Of a stretch of DNA of 33,041 bases, positions 7,964 through 16,873 are shown piece by piece. Under the pieces are notes generated by a model that saw nothing but the letters and a program-made list of their open reading frames with translations, had not been told where the DNA came from and searched no databases. Numbering within the stretch: the stretch's first letter is position 1; every line of letters begins with the position of its first letter. This DNA comes from WFQV01 sp964611145 (GTDB taxonomy: Bacteria; Bacteroidota; Ignavibacteria; Ignavibacteriales; Melioribacteraceae). A program made the translations under genes and the position numbers. The stretch lies in assembly GCA_964611145.1 (NCBI GenBank), contig CAZSYM010000023.1:1-33041 (forward strand), written 5' to 3'.

Positions 7964-9871
7964 TTAAAAATTCCAATTCATTTCAATTTTTAAATTAACT
8001 AATTCTCGCTTTGTGCCGTTTTCATAGGAAATAAATTCATACCAACCGTGGAAAAGGAAATCCAATTTATCGTTGAGCCTTACGATTATTTGTGAAAGTG
8101 GACCGATGCTTTTATATCCTTTGAACCTTTTGAGCGCAAAGGATTTGTCAAAGTGAAATGTGGTGAGGGAGAAATATCTTAAACCCACTCCGAAGGAGGC
8201 GGAACCTAAGGAATATCGGAACAACGGCACGGCATAAAGCTCTTGAACGTAACGGGAAGGACGACTTGTGAAATTCTCCCAGCGGAAATCACCTTGCTCC
8301 GAAAGTTTTACGTACCCGTTTAGATTGAAAAGAGTGAAATGGCTTAGCTTGATTGTTAAGGAATCTTTCACGACGTATTGCCGAAAGGCAAAACTTTTGA
8401 AATTGGGATTTATATCTTCGAAATCGTAGGTGGTGTAATTGGAAGAAACCTCGGCGGAGGTTTTGTTGCTGAATCCCGCAGCGGAAAATTCCCCTCCCGA
8501 AGCAAGACGAATAAATCTTTGAATATTGTTGTTGGAGCTACGCTCGGAAAAAATGTAAACGACGTGATTTATGCTTCCTTCGAGTTCCAAAAAATAGAGG
8601 AAATAATTGGAAAATATTCTGCTGTAACGAAAACGCAATATTGAAAGGAGTTCATCACGGTCGTCGTAATTTTCTTCCGAAGGGGTATCGTAACGGAGCT
8701 TTCTATGCAACAGGGTCAAGGCGATTTTATCCTTTCGGGACAATCTGAAATTCAAGGAACCGAAAAGGGAGACGCGTTGGGATTTGTTGTTTTTCTGTTT
8801 TTCCAATTCCTCTCTTTCGTCAAAGAATATTTGATTTGCACCTTCAATAGGTTTTGCTCTGTGTGTTTCGTCCCTTTCGGCATAATTTATTCTGATAAAA
8901 CCGTCAAGGGATTTGCCCGAATACCGTATGCTTCCTGCAAAGTTCAATTTTAGTTCTTTGATGTCCGAATCGAAAGAAGATGATGAAATGTTTTCCGTCA
9001 TTATGTATCGTGTGCTTCTGTCAATGTCGCGCAGAAAAATTCCTCCGTTGAAATTGAAACCCAATTTTGTTGTGGGGTCCGTATAGGAAAATTTCTCGGT
9101 TAGGAAATATTTGGATTCATTGCGCGTTTGAATGTTGTGGGTGATACCGAAATATTGACGAGTAAGTGAATCGGTTATTAAATAAAAATCTTTCCTTTTT
9201 CGGGAATATCCTCCTGTCAATGTGTTTATCGAATAGGAGTTCAAACGACTTTCGAGTTTAGCCGTTAGCATGCGGGTTTCGTTTTTTCGAGGTGCGATTT
9301 CTTGATTCAAGTATTTTCCCACGGCTGAAAGACTTGCAATCTTTAATTTTGTCGGTTCCGCCTTAAGCTCGGCACCGTAAATGAATCCTTTGTCTTTTTC
9401 TCCTATTTGCCCGTTGAGGGAATACCCCCCGAAAGGGGTAAGGCTTACTTTGTTTTGCCAGTTGAATTTGGTAAAAAGCGATGCATTGTGTTCGGAAGCC
9501 GTGTTAATGTTTAATTTCCTATCGTCCGAATAGATGTTGCTGTTTAGCAAGACGCCAAAGGATAAAAAGCGGAGTAAGTTGTATTCTAAAAGCGCATTGA
9601 AATTTTGTTCGTCCCGAAAGTGATTTATTGAAGAACGCGTAAGAGTGGTGTTGTAATTTTCGTTTATTCCGTAGAAGAATTTTCCCTTTTGTTGCCCGAA
9701 ACGAAAGAGCGTATTAGAACCGAAAGTGTTGAGTTGTTTGTCGAAGGAAGAACCCAGAAGGGGGGAGGAATAATTGCTTTTCAAGAATCCCAACGTGTCC
9801 GCACCGCTTTGCGCAAAAAGGAAAGGGGGAAAAGCTAAGAGTATAAACGCTAATTTTACGTTTCTTCTCAT
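7964..9871 (-). CDS. unidentified secreted protein, probable outer-membrane beta-barrel
   Basis: I do not recognise the family. From ATG 9871 the product has 635 residues and begins with a clear signal peptide (MRRNVKLAFILLAFPPFLFA, cleavage before QSGADT). The reverse strand has AAGGAAAG just before that ATG; an in-frame ATG at 9940 would put 23 basic residues ahead of the signal and overlap the upstream gene, so it is less likely. The rest alternates polar and hydrophobic residues in short strands separated by charged turns, is rich in Tyr, Phe, Asn and Ser, and ends in MNWNF with a terminal Phe, as outer-membrane barrels do. It lies between the beta-CASP nuclease and the RsbW-like gene on the same strand. 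The barrel call is inferred from composition. Confidence 0.65.
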   Translation of the reverse strand: MRRNVKLAFILLAFPPFLFAQSGADTLGFLKSNYSSPLLGSSFDKQLNTFGSNTLFRFGQQKGKFFYGINENYNTTLTRSSINHFRDEQNFNALLEYNLLRFLSFGVLLNSNIYSDDRKLNINTASEHNASLFTKFNWQNKVSLTPFGGYSLNGQIGEKDKGFIYGAELKAEPTKLKIASLSAVGKYLNQEIAPRKNETRMLTAKLESRLNSYSINTLTGGYSRKRKDFYLITDSLTRQYFGITHNIQTRNESKYFLTEKFSYTDPTTKLGFNFNGGIFLRDIDRSTRYIMTENISSSSFDSDIKELKLNFAGSIRYSGKSLDGFIRINYAERDETHRAKPIEGANQIFFDEREELEKQKNNKSQRVSLFGSLNFRLSRKDKIALTLLHRKLRYDTPSEENYDDRDELLSILRFRYSRIFSNYFLYFLELEGSINHVVYIFSERSSNNNIQRFIRLASGGEFSAAGFSNKTSAEVSSNYTTYDFEDINPNFKSFAFRQYVVKDSLTIKLSHFTLFNLNGYVKLSEQGDFRWENFTSRPSRYVQELYAVPLFRYSLGSASFGVGLRYFSLTTFHFDKSFALKRFKGYKSIGPLSQIIVRLNDKLDFLFHGWYEFISYENGTKRELVNLKIEMNWNF

Positions 9872-9923
9872 CGCTTTCCTTTTGGAAGCGGAGAAAAATC
9901 GATTTATTGCTCCGAGGTTTTTA

Positions 9924-11321
9924 TTAAATTTCGAAAACATCTCCCCGTCGGGGAATTGTTACATGATTGAAGCCATGGGATATTAGCCGTTCTTTAAACG
10001 GCTCCTGTGCTTCGGGGTCGCCGTGGACAAGAAAGAAATTCTGTATTCTTTCTTTGTCGTATTGATTCAAGTAATCTAACATTTCTTTGTAATCCGCATG
10101 CGCACTGAAGGAATTTAGAACAACGACTTCGGCATTTACTTCGTACCATTCGCCGAATATTTTAACTTTTTCCTCGCCGTCCATTATTTTCCTTCCCAAC
10201 GTGTTTTGTGCGGAATATCCAACTATCAATACAATGTTTTCGGGATTTTCGATATTGTTTGCAAGATGATGTTGTATTCTGCCCGCTTCGCACATGCCGG
10301 AGCTCGAAATAATAATCATCGGTCCTTTTATTCCGTTGAGTTTTTTGGACTCTTCCACATCGGTGATATAGGTTAAGCGATTAAAACCAAAGGGGTCTTC
10401 GTGTTTTAGGATAAATTCCATTGTGCCGGAGTCGAAACATTCGGGATGCAAGCGGAAGACTTCCGTGGCGTTTACCGAAAGGGGGCTATCTACGTAAACC
10501 GGAATTCGCGGGGCTTCGCCGTTTTCAAATATTTTGTGAAATTCATAAACAAGCTCTTGAGTTCTACCCACGCTGAAAGCGGGAATAATAATTTTGGATT
10601 TTCGAGCTGCGGCTTTTTTGATTACGTCAATCATTATTTGCTTCGTATTTGCGGGGTCTTCGTGAAGTTTGTTCCCGTAAGTGCTTTCACAAATCATATA
10701 ATCCACATCGGGGATTTTTTCGGGGTCTTTTAGTATAGGCATATTGGGACGTCCCAAATCCCCCGTAAAACCAAGGTTAATTATTTTACCGTCTTCTTTC
10801 AATTCCAGAAATGTAATCGCCGAGCCGAGAATATGTCCCGCATCCGCAAATGTCAATTTTATTCCTTCCGCAATTTCAAAACCGTGATGATAATTTATAC
10901 CGACGAAATGTTGCATCGCATTTTCCGCATCTTCTTGTGTATAGAGCGGTTCGAAAAGGTTCTTGCCTTGCTTTTTCCTTTTCTTGTTGACGTATTCCAC
11001 GTCTTTTTCCTGAATATGTGCGCTGTCGCGGAGCATTACGCTGGCTAAATCTCGCGTTGCAAATGTCGAATAGATTTTTCCTTTGAATCCTTTGCGTACC
11101 AGTGTGGGGAGATTTCCCGAGTGGTCTATGTGAGCATGGGATAAAATTACGAAATCTATTTCCGCAGGTTCGAACAAATCGAAAGTTCTGTTTATCTCGA
11201 AAGCCAATTTTCTTTTACCCTGATACAAACCGCAATCGAGCAAGAACTTATAGCCGTTTACTTCGAGGAGATGCATTGAGCCGGTAACTGTCTGTGCGGC
11301 TCCTATAAATTGAATCTTCAT
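9924..11321 (-). CDS. MBL-fold beta-CASP ribonuclease-like protein (CPSF-type)
   Basis: The 465-residue product has the metallo-beta-lactamase plus beta-CASP architecture of RNA-processing nucleases related to CPSF73 and bacterial YSH1-like proteins. Zinc ligands are H62, H64, D66 and H67 in SHAHIDHSG, the His in DAGHILGSA, and the Asp in FTGDLGRP. Beta-CASP blocks are ICESTYGN, IIPAFSVGRTQELVYEF, YVDSPLSVNATEVF and SSSGMCEAGRIQHHL, ending with NSFSAHADYKEML. No KH domain is fused. The start is ATG 11321 with CGGAG upstream, 25 bases after the AI-2E gene stop. RNA cleavage is the expected activity; the substrate is unknown. Confidence 0.9.
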   Translation of the reverse strand: MKIQFIGAAQTVTGSMHLLEVNGYKFLLDCGLYQGKRKLAFEINRTFDLFEPAEIDFVILSHAHIDHSGNLPTLVRKGFKGKIYSTFATRDLASVMLRDSAHIQEKDVEYVNKKRKKQGKNLFEPLYTQEDAENAMQHFVGINYHHGFEIAEGIKLTFADAGHILGSAITFLELKEDGKIINLGFTGDLGRPNMPILKDPEKIPDVDYMICESTYGNKLHEDPANTKQIMIDVIKKAAARKSKIIIPAFSVGRTQELVYEFHKIFENGEAPRIPVYVDSPLSVNATEVFRLHPECFDSGTMEFILKHEDPFGFNRLTYITDVEESKKLNGIKGPMIIISSSGMCEAGRIQHHLANNIENPENIVLIVGYSAQNTLGRKIMDGEEKVKIFGEWYEVNAEVVVLNSFSAHADYKEMLDYLNQYDKERIQNFFLVHGDPEAQEPFKERLISHGFNHVTIPRRGDVFEI

Positions 11322-11346
11322 TCCGAAACTCCGTTGTGATTAAGAA

Positions 11347-12399
11347 TCAATGTAATTTGATTACCTTGTAGTTTTTATAACCCAAATAAATTTCTTTAGC
11401 CGCCGTTTTTAATACCGTGGCTACGGGAACCGCCAGAAGCATTCCCAAAACGCCGAGCAATTGCTCGCCTAATAAAATCAGTATTATTATTGCAAGGGGG
11501 TGAAAATCGGTCGATTTGGAAAAGACGTTCGGCTGGATGAAACCGTTGTCAATCGCATAAATTATGGCGAACATGATTATTATCGCAGGAAGTTTGGAAA
11601 GGTCGCCGAATTGCACGATTGAAAAAAGAAGAGCGGGAAGTCCGCCCACAATAGGACCGAAATATGGAATCAAATGCCCTAAGCCCGCTACGACGCCTAT
11701 CGTTATTGCGTTTTTTATGCCTAAAATCGTAAGCCCGACAGCGCTTAGAAATCCGACCATGAAAGCATCGAAAATCCAACCCCGCACAAAACGGCTTAAT
11801 TGTATGTTTATTTCATGCAAAACGGAATAGGACATTTCGAAATATCGGTTCGGCATTATGTTGATAATCCCTTTGATTATTTTTTTGTTGTCTTTTAACA
11901 AAAAATATGTCATGAAGGGAATGATAATCAAAATTGCGACGACGGATACAATGCTGGAAATCACATGACTTAAATCCGAGATGGAGCTGAAAAATAAAGT
12001 GGATAAAAATTCGCTTAACTTGGCGGCAAAATCGGAAGTGTCCAAAAACGGCACGTAGCCCGTAACGGATTTTTGAATTTCTTTTAAGAGAATATTTAAT
12101 TTTTGTTGATTTATGCTTTGAGCGATGGCGTTCATTTGTTGTATTATGACGGGAACAAAATATGAAATACCCCATATCAAGAAGAAACCGACTACGAGAA
12201 ATACGATTAAAGTTGCCATTGAGCGCGACAAACCTTTGCCTTCCACCAAGTCCACTAGCGGGTCGAATATCATTGCTAAGAGAATGGAAATGCTGAGCAT
12301 AATAATTAAATCGAAGAAAAGAGAGGCGAGATAAAGCAAAAAGAGAATTACAATTGTTGCACTGATGAATTTGATTGTCGATTTTCTCTGCTCGTTCAT
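11347..12399 (-). CDS. AI-2E family transporter / PerM-like membrane protein
   Basis: The 350-residue integral membrane protein matches the AI-2E transporter family (PF01594). It has paired hydrophobic segments at the N-terminus, an amphipathic central stretch (about 85-135), a transmembrane segment before LLKDNKKIIKG, and the conserved block GLGHLIPYFGPIVGGLPAL near 240, then terminal helices. Family members export autoinducer-2 or act as Na+/H+ antiporters, and most are uncharacterised, so the substrate is open. ATG 12399 is preceded by AAAGGG. It is the first gene of the minus-strand run continuing to the beta-CASP nuclease, and faces away from lpdA across a 348-base gap. Confidence 0.88.
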   Translation of the reverse strand: MNEQRKSTIKFISATIVILFLLYLASLFFDLIIMLSISILLAMIFDPLVDLVEGKGLSRSMATLIVFLVVGFFLIWGISYFVPVIIQQMNAIAQSINQQKLNILLKEIQKSVTGYVPFLDTSDFAAKLSEFLSTLFFSSISDLSHVISSIVSVVAILIIIPFMTYFLLKDNKKIIKGIINIMPNRYFEMSYSVLHEINIQLSRFVRGWIFDAFMVGFLSAVGLTILGIKNAITIGVVAGLGHLIPYFGPIVGGLPALLFSIVQFGDLSKLPAIIIMFAIIYAIDNGFIQPNVFSKSTDFHPLAIIILILLGEQLLGVLGMLLAVPVATVLKTAAKEIYLGYKNYKVIKLH

Positions 12400-12747
12400 T
12401 TGTGCCCTTTAATTTATTCCTTGCTAATTACATCCCAATAAAAAAATAAAAATATGAAATGACATGCTAATAAACAAAGTGAAAGGGGGCAATTCGTTTT
12501 TTACCTTTGACTTTTGGGATAGTAAACGGTGTGAAATTTAAATTATACCCCGACTTGATTTGATATGTCAATGTATGCCAAGTCTTTTATTTCTCCAAAC
12601 TGGATACCATGTGTTGAGAGTTTACATTTTAATCGGATATTAGGTTTTATTTAATTCCGTTTTTTCTTATCTTTGTAAAATATTTTCTAAACGAATACCT
12701 TTCCGTTTTAAAATAAAAAAATTTAAGTCAATCGAAGGAAAGAGAAA
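12400..12747. other. 348-base divergent intergenic region between AI-2E gene and lpdA
   Basis: This is the only stretch over 300 bases without a gene. It is strongly AT-rich and must hold promoters for both directions. I see no convincing open frame, tRNA or riboswitch in it. Recognisable signals are a short AT palindrome AATTTAAATT (12535-12544), the promoter-like TATCTTTG (12668-12675), and GAAGGAAAGAG just before lpdA. Confidence 0.6.
12645..12675 (+). promoter_or_regulatory. possible Bacteroidetes-type promoter of the lpdA-E2 operon
   Basis: TATCTTTG at 12668-12675 matches the -7 consensus TAnnTTTG. TTTT at 12645-12648, 19 bases upstream, is one mismatch from the -33 element TTTG. This would place transcription start about 65 bases before the lpdA ATG. 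Confidence 0.4.
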
Positions 12748-14157
12748 ATGCCGAAGGAAGAAAGAACGGATATTTTAGTGCTTGGAGGCGGTCCCGGCGG
12801 CTATGTGGCGGCTATACGCTCGGCGCAATTGGGATTTAAGACCGTTATTGTGGAAAAGGAAAACTTGGGCGGGATTTGTCTTAATTGGGGATGCATTCCG
12901 ACGAAAGCATTGCTTAAAAGCGCCGAACTCTATGATGCGGTGAAAAATCGCGGGAGCGAGTTTGGTATTTCTTTCGAAAAACTTTCTTTCGATTTTCATA
13001 AGATTGTTAAGCGAAGCCGACGAGTTTCTGCCAAGGTGGTCAAAGGCGTGGAATATTTGATGAGAAAGAACAATATAGATTATGTAAAAGGTTTCGGAAA
13101 AATTACAAAAGATAAAAAAGTCGAGGTGATAAATTCGGAAGGAGCTATTGAAAGAGTCTTTGTTCCCGATAAAATAATAATTGCTACGGGCGCTCGTCCT
13201 CGTACCTTGCCAGCCATTCCTCTTGACGGCGAAAAAATAATTACAAGCAAGAAGGCGATGACTTTGGAAAATGTCCCCGAAGAAATGGTAATTGTGGGAG
13301 CGGGAGCTATAGGTATAGAGTTTGCTTACTTTTACTCCGTGCTCGGTACGAAGGTAACAATAGTGGAAATGCTGGAGCATTTGCTTCCTACGGCTGACGA
13401 GGAAATTTCCGAAATTCTCGAAAAAAGTTTTAAAAAGAGAAAAATCAATTTCTATCTTTCCGCAACGGTTCAATCCGCCGAAAAAAAGGATGGGAAAGTG
13501 CTCGTGAAGATTAAAACGAAGGAAGAGGAAATAGAACTGCATGCGGATATTGTTCTGAATGCTGTCGGTGTGGTTGGTAATACCGAAGGCTTTGGTTTGG
13601 AAGAATTGGGAATCGAGAAGGAAAAAAGTTTTATCAAAGTGGATAGGCGGACTTATGCAACCAATGTGGAAAATATTTATGCCGTGGGGGATGTTATAGG
13701 ACCGCCGTTATTGGCGCATGTGGCTTCCGCCGAAGGAATTGCATGTGTGGAGGGAATTAAAGGCATTCCCGCTGCCGGTGTCGATTACTCGGCAATTCCT
13801 GCTTGCACGTATTGCGAACCTCAAGTGGCAAGTATCGGCTTGACGGAAAAACAAGCTGTGGAGGCGGGCTACGAAATAAAGATAGGAAAATTTCCTTATT
13901 CGGCAAGTGGAAAAGCGGCGGCAATAGGAGAAAGAGAAGGATTGGTCAAGCTGATTTTCGATAAAAAATATGGCGAGCTTCTGGGCGCACATTTGATCGG
14001 AACGGGCGCTACGGAGCTGATTGCCGAGATGGGTGTGGCGAAAAAATTGGAAGGCGATTATGAATCCGTCTTCAGAACGATTCATCCCCATCCCACTCTC
14101 TCGGAAATGTTGATGGAAGCCGCGGCGAATGCGAACGATGAATCGATTCACATCTGA
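12748..14157 (+). CDS. lpdA: dihydrolipoyl dehydrogenase (E3)
   Basis: FAD flavoprotein that reoxidises dihydrolipoyl groups with NAD+ for 2-oxoacid dehydrogenase complexes. The 469-residue chain has the FAD site GGGPGG (13-18), the redox disulfide C44-LNWG-C49 in GGICLNWGCIPTK, the NAD site VGAGAIGIEFA near 187, the second FAD motif IYAVGDV, and the dimer-interface catalytic pair His448 and Glu453 in HPHPTLSE. Nothing essential is missing. GAAGGAAAGAG lies before ATG 12748. It opens an operon with lipB, fused E1 and E2, and its end overlaps lipB by 29 bases, so it most likely serves that complex. Confidence 0.96.
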   Translation: MPKEERTDILVLGGGPGGYVAAIRSAQLGFKTVIVEKENLGGICLNWGCIPTKALLKSAELYDAVKNRGSEFGISFEKLSFDFHKIVKRSRRVSAKVVKGVEYLMRKNNIDYVKGFGKITKDKKVEVINSEGAIERVFVPDKIIIATGARPRTLPAIPLDGEKIITSKKAMTLENVPEEMVIVGAGAIGIEFAYFYSVLGTKVTIVEMLEHLLPTADEEISEILEKSFKKRKINFYLSATVQSAEKKDGKVLVKIKTKEEEIELHADIVLNAVGVVGNTEGFGLEELGIEKEKSFIKVDRRTYATNVENIYAVGDVIGPPLLAHVASAEGIACVEGIKGIPAAGVDYSAIPACTYCEPQVASIGLTEKQAVEAGYEIKIGKFPYSASGKAAAIGEREGLVKLIFDKKYGELLGAHLIGTGATELIAEMGVAKKLEGDYESVFRTIHPHPTLSEMLMEAAANANDESIHI

Positions 14158-14821
14158 AAAGCTAATTGTTGAATCTTACGATTTGCTCGATTTCGGAAAA
14201 GCGTGGGAGATTCAGAAAGATTATTTTGAGAAGCGGACTGAAAACAAAATGGGGGATGTGCTCCTTTTAATGCAACATCCCCATACTTACACTTTCGGGA
14301 AAGCTTCCGATAAAAATAATTTGCTTTTGACCTCCGAGGAACTTGAAGAAAGAAAAATCAAAGTCTTCGAGATTGACCGCGGTGGAGATGTAACATATCA
14401 CGGACCGGGCCAACTTGTCGGTTATCCCGTTCTGAATTTAAGCGATTGGCATAAAGATGCTCACAAATATTTGAGAGCGTTGGAGGAAGTGGTTATCGAA
14501 ACATGCAAAGCCTTCGGTTTGCAAGCGGGCAGAGCGGAAGGATTAACGGGTGTTTGGATTGAGGATAGAAAAATTTGTGCCATCGGGGTTAAAATTACTC
14601 GGTGGGTTACTATGCACGGCTTTGCTTTGAATGTGAACACAGACCTTTCTTTTTTTGAAGGAATAATCCCATGTGGGATAAAAGATAAAAGTGTTACATC
14701 GATGAAAGCCGAATTGGGCGGAGAAATTGATATGGATAGAGTTAAGGATGTGCTTGTTGAGAAGTTCGCCGAAGTTTTCGGATATGAGAAAATTGAATTA
14801 GTGAAGAAATATGAAAGGTAA
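14129..14821 (+). CDS. lipB: octanoyl-[ACP]:protein N-octanoyltransferase LipB
   Basis: Moves octanoate from acyl carrier protein to lipoyl domains, the step before LipA sulfur insertion. The 230-residue product contains RGGDVTYHGPGQLVGYP (84-100) and the catalytic pair Lys148 (RKICAIG) and Cys182 (IIPCG), 34 residues apart as in E. coli and Mycobacterium LipB (K142, C176). Two starts are possible, ATG 14129 and ATG 14138, both inside lpdA; GGAAG at 14115-14119 favours the first. The gene overlaps lpdA at one end and the E1 gene by 11 bases at the other, implying tight coupling with the complex it modifies. lipA is not in the window. Confidence 0.94.
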   Translation: MRTMNRFTSEKLIVESYDLLDFGKAWEIQKDYFEKRTENKMGDVLLLMQHPHTYTFGKASDKNNLLLTSEELEERKIKVFEIDRGGDVTYHGPGQLVGYPVLNLSDWHKDAHKYLRALEEVVIETCKAFGLQAGRAEGLTGVWIEDRKICAIGVKITRWVTMHGFALNVNTDLSFFEGIIPCGIKDKSVTSMKAELGGEIDMDRVKDVLVEKFAEVFGYEKIELVKKYER

Positions 14822-16862
14822 AAGATTGGAAAACAAAGATAAAAATACGGTAAATAAAATAGAGAATAAGGAATTACTCCAACGTTTGGAGCTTATGATA
14901 TACTCCCGTACTTTCGACGAGAAGGTGATGACTTTAATCAAGCAAGGGCGAGCCGACTTTTTAATTTCCGGAGCGGGGCACGAGGCGGTTCAAATAGCGT
15001 TCGGTGAAATTCTTAAGCCGCGCTTTGATTGGGCTTATCCTTATTATAGAGACTTGGCTTTTTTGCTGGCATTGGGTCTAAAGCCGAAAGATTTAATGCT
15101 GGAAATGTTGGGAAAAGCGGATGACCCTGCGAATGGAGGTAGACAAATGCCTAATCATTGGGGCTCGAAGGAATTTAATATACCTTCTCAATCCAGTCCC
15201 ACCGGTACGCAATTTCTCCAGGCTGTAGGCACGGCACTTGCTTTTAGAAAAAAGGGGGAAAACAGAATAGTTTATGTTAGTGCGGGCGACGGCACTACAA
15301 GTCAAGGTGAATTTCATGAAGCGGTCAATTGGGCGTCAAGGGAAAAATTGCCCGTGATTTTTGTAATACAGAACAATAAATGGGCTATTTCCGTGCCTGT
15401 GGAGGAACAAACAGCAGGCAAAAACGCTTCCGTTGTGGAAATGATGAAAGGGTACGAAAATTTATTGCGCATTTCCGCCGACGGTACGGATTATCTGAAA
15501 ATGCGGGATGTGGCTCAAGAAGCATACGATTATGCCTTAGCGGGCAAGGGTCCCGTGCTTGTGGAAGCGCATACCGTTAGACTCTTTTCACATTCTTCGT
15601 CCGACGACCAGAAAAAATATCGTTCCGCCGAATCGCTGGAAGAAGACTTGAGCAAGGATCCGATTAAGATTTTTGCCGATTATTTGAGGGAGACTGGAAT
15701 TCTAACCGATGCCCGGCTTGAAAAAATTCGGGAGCAAGCCAAAAAGGAAATCGATGAAGTGGCGGATTGGGCTTTGGCGCAAAAGGACCCCGAGCCGGAA
15801 AGCGCTATCCGTTTTGTATTGGACGAAAGCGGCTTGGCGGACACTTTGGAGTACGAGCTTTCGGAACCGAGAGGAAATCGCATCGTAATGGTGGATGCTA
15901 TTAATCACGCTTTAAAGGAAGAAATGGAAAGAAATCCGAATATTTATCTTTTCGGCGAAGATGTGGCTGGTGATAAGGGAGGAGTATTTTCGGCTACTAA
16001 AGATTTAACCAAGCTTTTCGGGAAGGAACGCGTTTTTAATTCTCCGCTTGCCGAGGCAAGTATAGAGGGAGTTGCCGTTGGAATGGCACTTGCCGGTTTG
16101 AAACCCTGCGTGGAAATTCAGTTTGGCGATTATATTTGGCCCGCTTTTATGCAAATGCGAAATGAACTTGCAACGTATCGGTATCGTTCTAACAATGCTT
16201 GGCAAGCGCCCGTGGTTACTCGAGTGGCTGTCGGAGGTTTTATTCACGGCGGTTTATACCATAGTCAAAATATCGAGGGATTTTTTGCGCATTTACCGGG
16301 GATTTTAATTGCCTATCCTTCCAATGCCGCAGATGCGAAGGGACTTTTGAAAACCGCCTTGCGATTGAACGACCCCGTGCTCTTTTTGGAGCATAAAGGA
16401 CTTTATAGACAAACTTATGCGGCTACTCCCGAACCTGACGAAAATTATTTGCTGCCGTTTGGTAAGGCTAAGATTATTCGGGAGGGGAGTGATATTTCGA
16501 TAATTACTTACGGCTTGATGGTGCACGAATCGTATTTCGCCGCTCAAAAATTGGAGAGGGAAGGTTTTTCCGTTGAAATAATCGATATTCGCACCATAAA
16601 TCCTTTGGACGAAAACACTATTTTCGATTCCGTTAAGAAAACGGGAAAGGTTGTTATAATTCACGAGGATACGCTTACCTCCGGTTTCGGTGCCGAGATT
16701 TCCGCACGAATTTCGGAGAGGATTTTTGAATTTCTCGATGCTCCCGTTAAAAGAATTGCGGCACATGATGCTTTTGTTCCCTTTCACCCCAATTTGGAGA
16801 ATTTTGTTTTGCCTACTCGGGAAAAAATTTATCGAAAAGTAAAAGAATTGTTGAAGTATTGA
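14811..16862 (+). CDS. 2-oxoacid dehydrogenase E1, alpha-beta fusion (branched-chain type)
   Basis: TPP-dependent decarboxylase that reductively acylates E2 lipoyl groups. The 683-residue chain fuses both subunits that are usually separate. The alpha part (about 1-345) has the TPP/Mg motif GDG 159-161 to NNK 188-190 and the loop HSSSDD (261-266), which resembles branched-chain 2-oxoacid E1 (SDD) more than pyruvate E1 (MSDP). The beta part (about 355-683) has FGEDVAGDKGG with Glu383 and HGGLYHSQ (479-486). ATG 14811 lies inside the lipB end; the E2 frame follows directly. Fused E1 is common in Bacteroidetes relatives. Pyruvate as substrate cannot be excluded from sequence alone. Confidence 0.9.
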   Translation: MKGKRLENKDKNTVNKIENKELLQRLELMIYSRTFDEKVMTLIKQGRADFLISGAGHEAVQIAFGEILKPRFDWAYPYYRDLAFLLALGLKPKDLMLEMLGKADDPANGGRQMPNHWGSKEFNIPSQSSPTGTQFLQAVGTALAFRKKGENRIVYVSAGDGTTSQGEFHEAVNWASREKLPVIFVIQNNKWAISVPVEEQTAGKNASVVEMMKGYENLLRISADGTDYLKMRDVAQEAYDYALAGKGPVLVEAHTVRLFSHSSSDDQKKYRSAESLEEDLSKDPIKIFADYLRETGILTDARLEKIREQAKKEIDEVADWALAQKDPEPESAIRFVLDESGLADTLEYELSEPRGNRIVMVDAINHALKEEMERNPNIYLFGEDVAGDKGGVFSATKDLTKLFGKERVFNSPLAEASIEGVAVGMALAGLKPCVEIQFGDYIWPAFMQMRNELATYRYRSNNAWQAPVVTRVAVGGFIHGGLYHSQNIEGFFAHLPGILIAYPSNAADAKGLLKTALRLNDPVLFLEHKGLYRQTYAATPEPDENYLLPFGKAKIIREGSDISIITYGLMVHESYFAAQKLEREGFSVEIIDIRTINPLDENTIFDSVKKTGKVVIIHEDTLTSGFGAEISARISERIFEFLDAPVKRIAAHDAFVPFHPNLENFVLPTREKIYRKVKELLKY

Positions 16863-16873
16863 GCGAGAAAAAA

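Noticed and set aside
12400..12747. Small gene or RNA in the large intergenic gap
   Set aside because: No start with a ribosome site leads to a sizeable frame, and I saw no tRNA or known riboswitch core.
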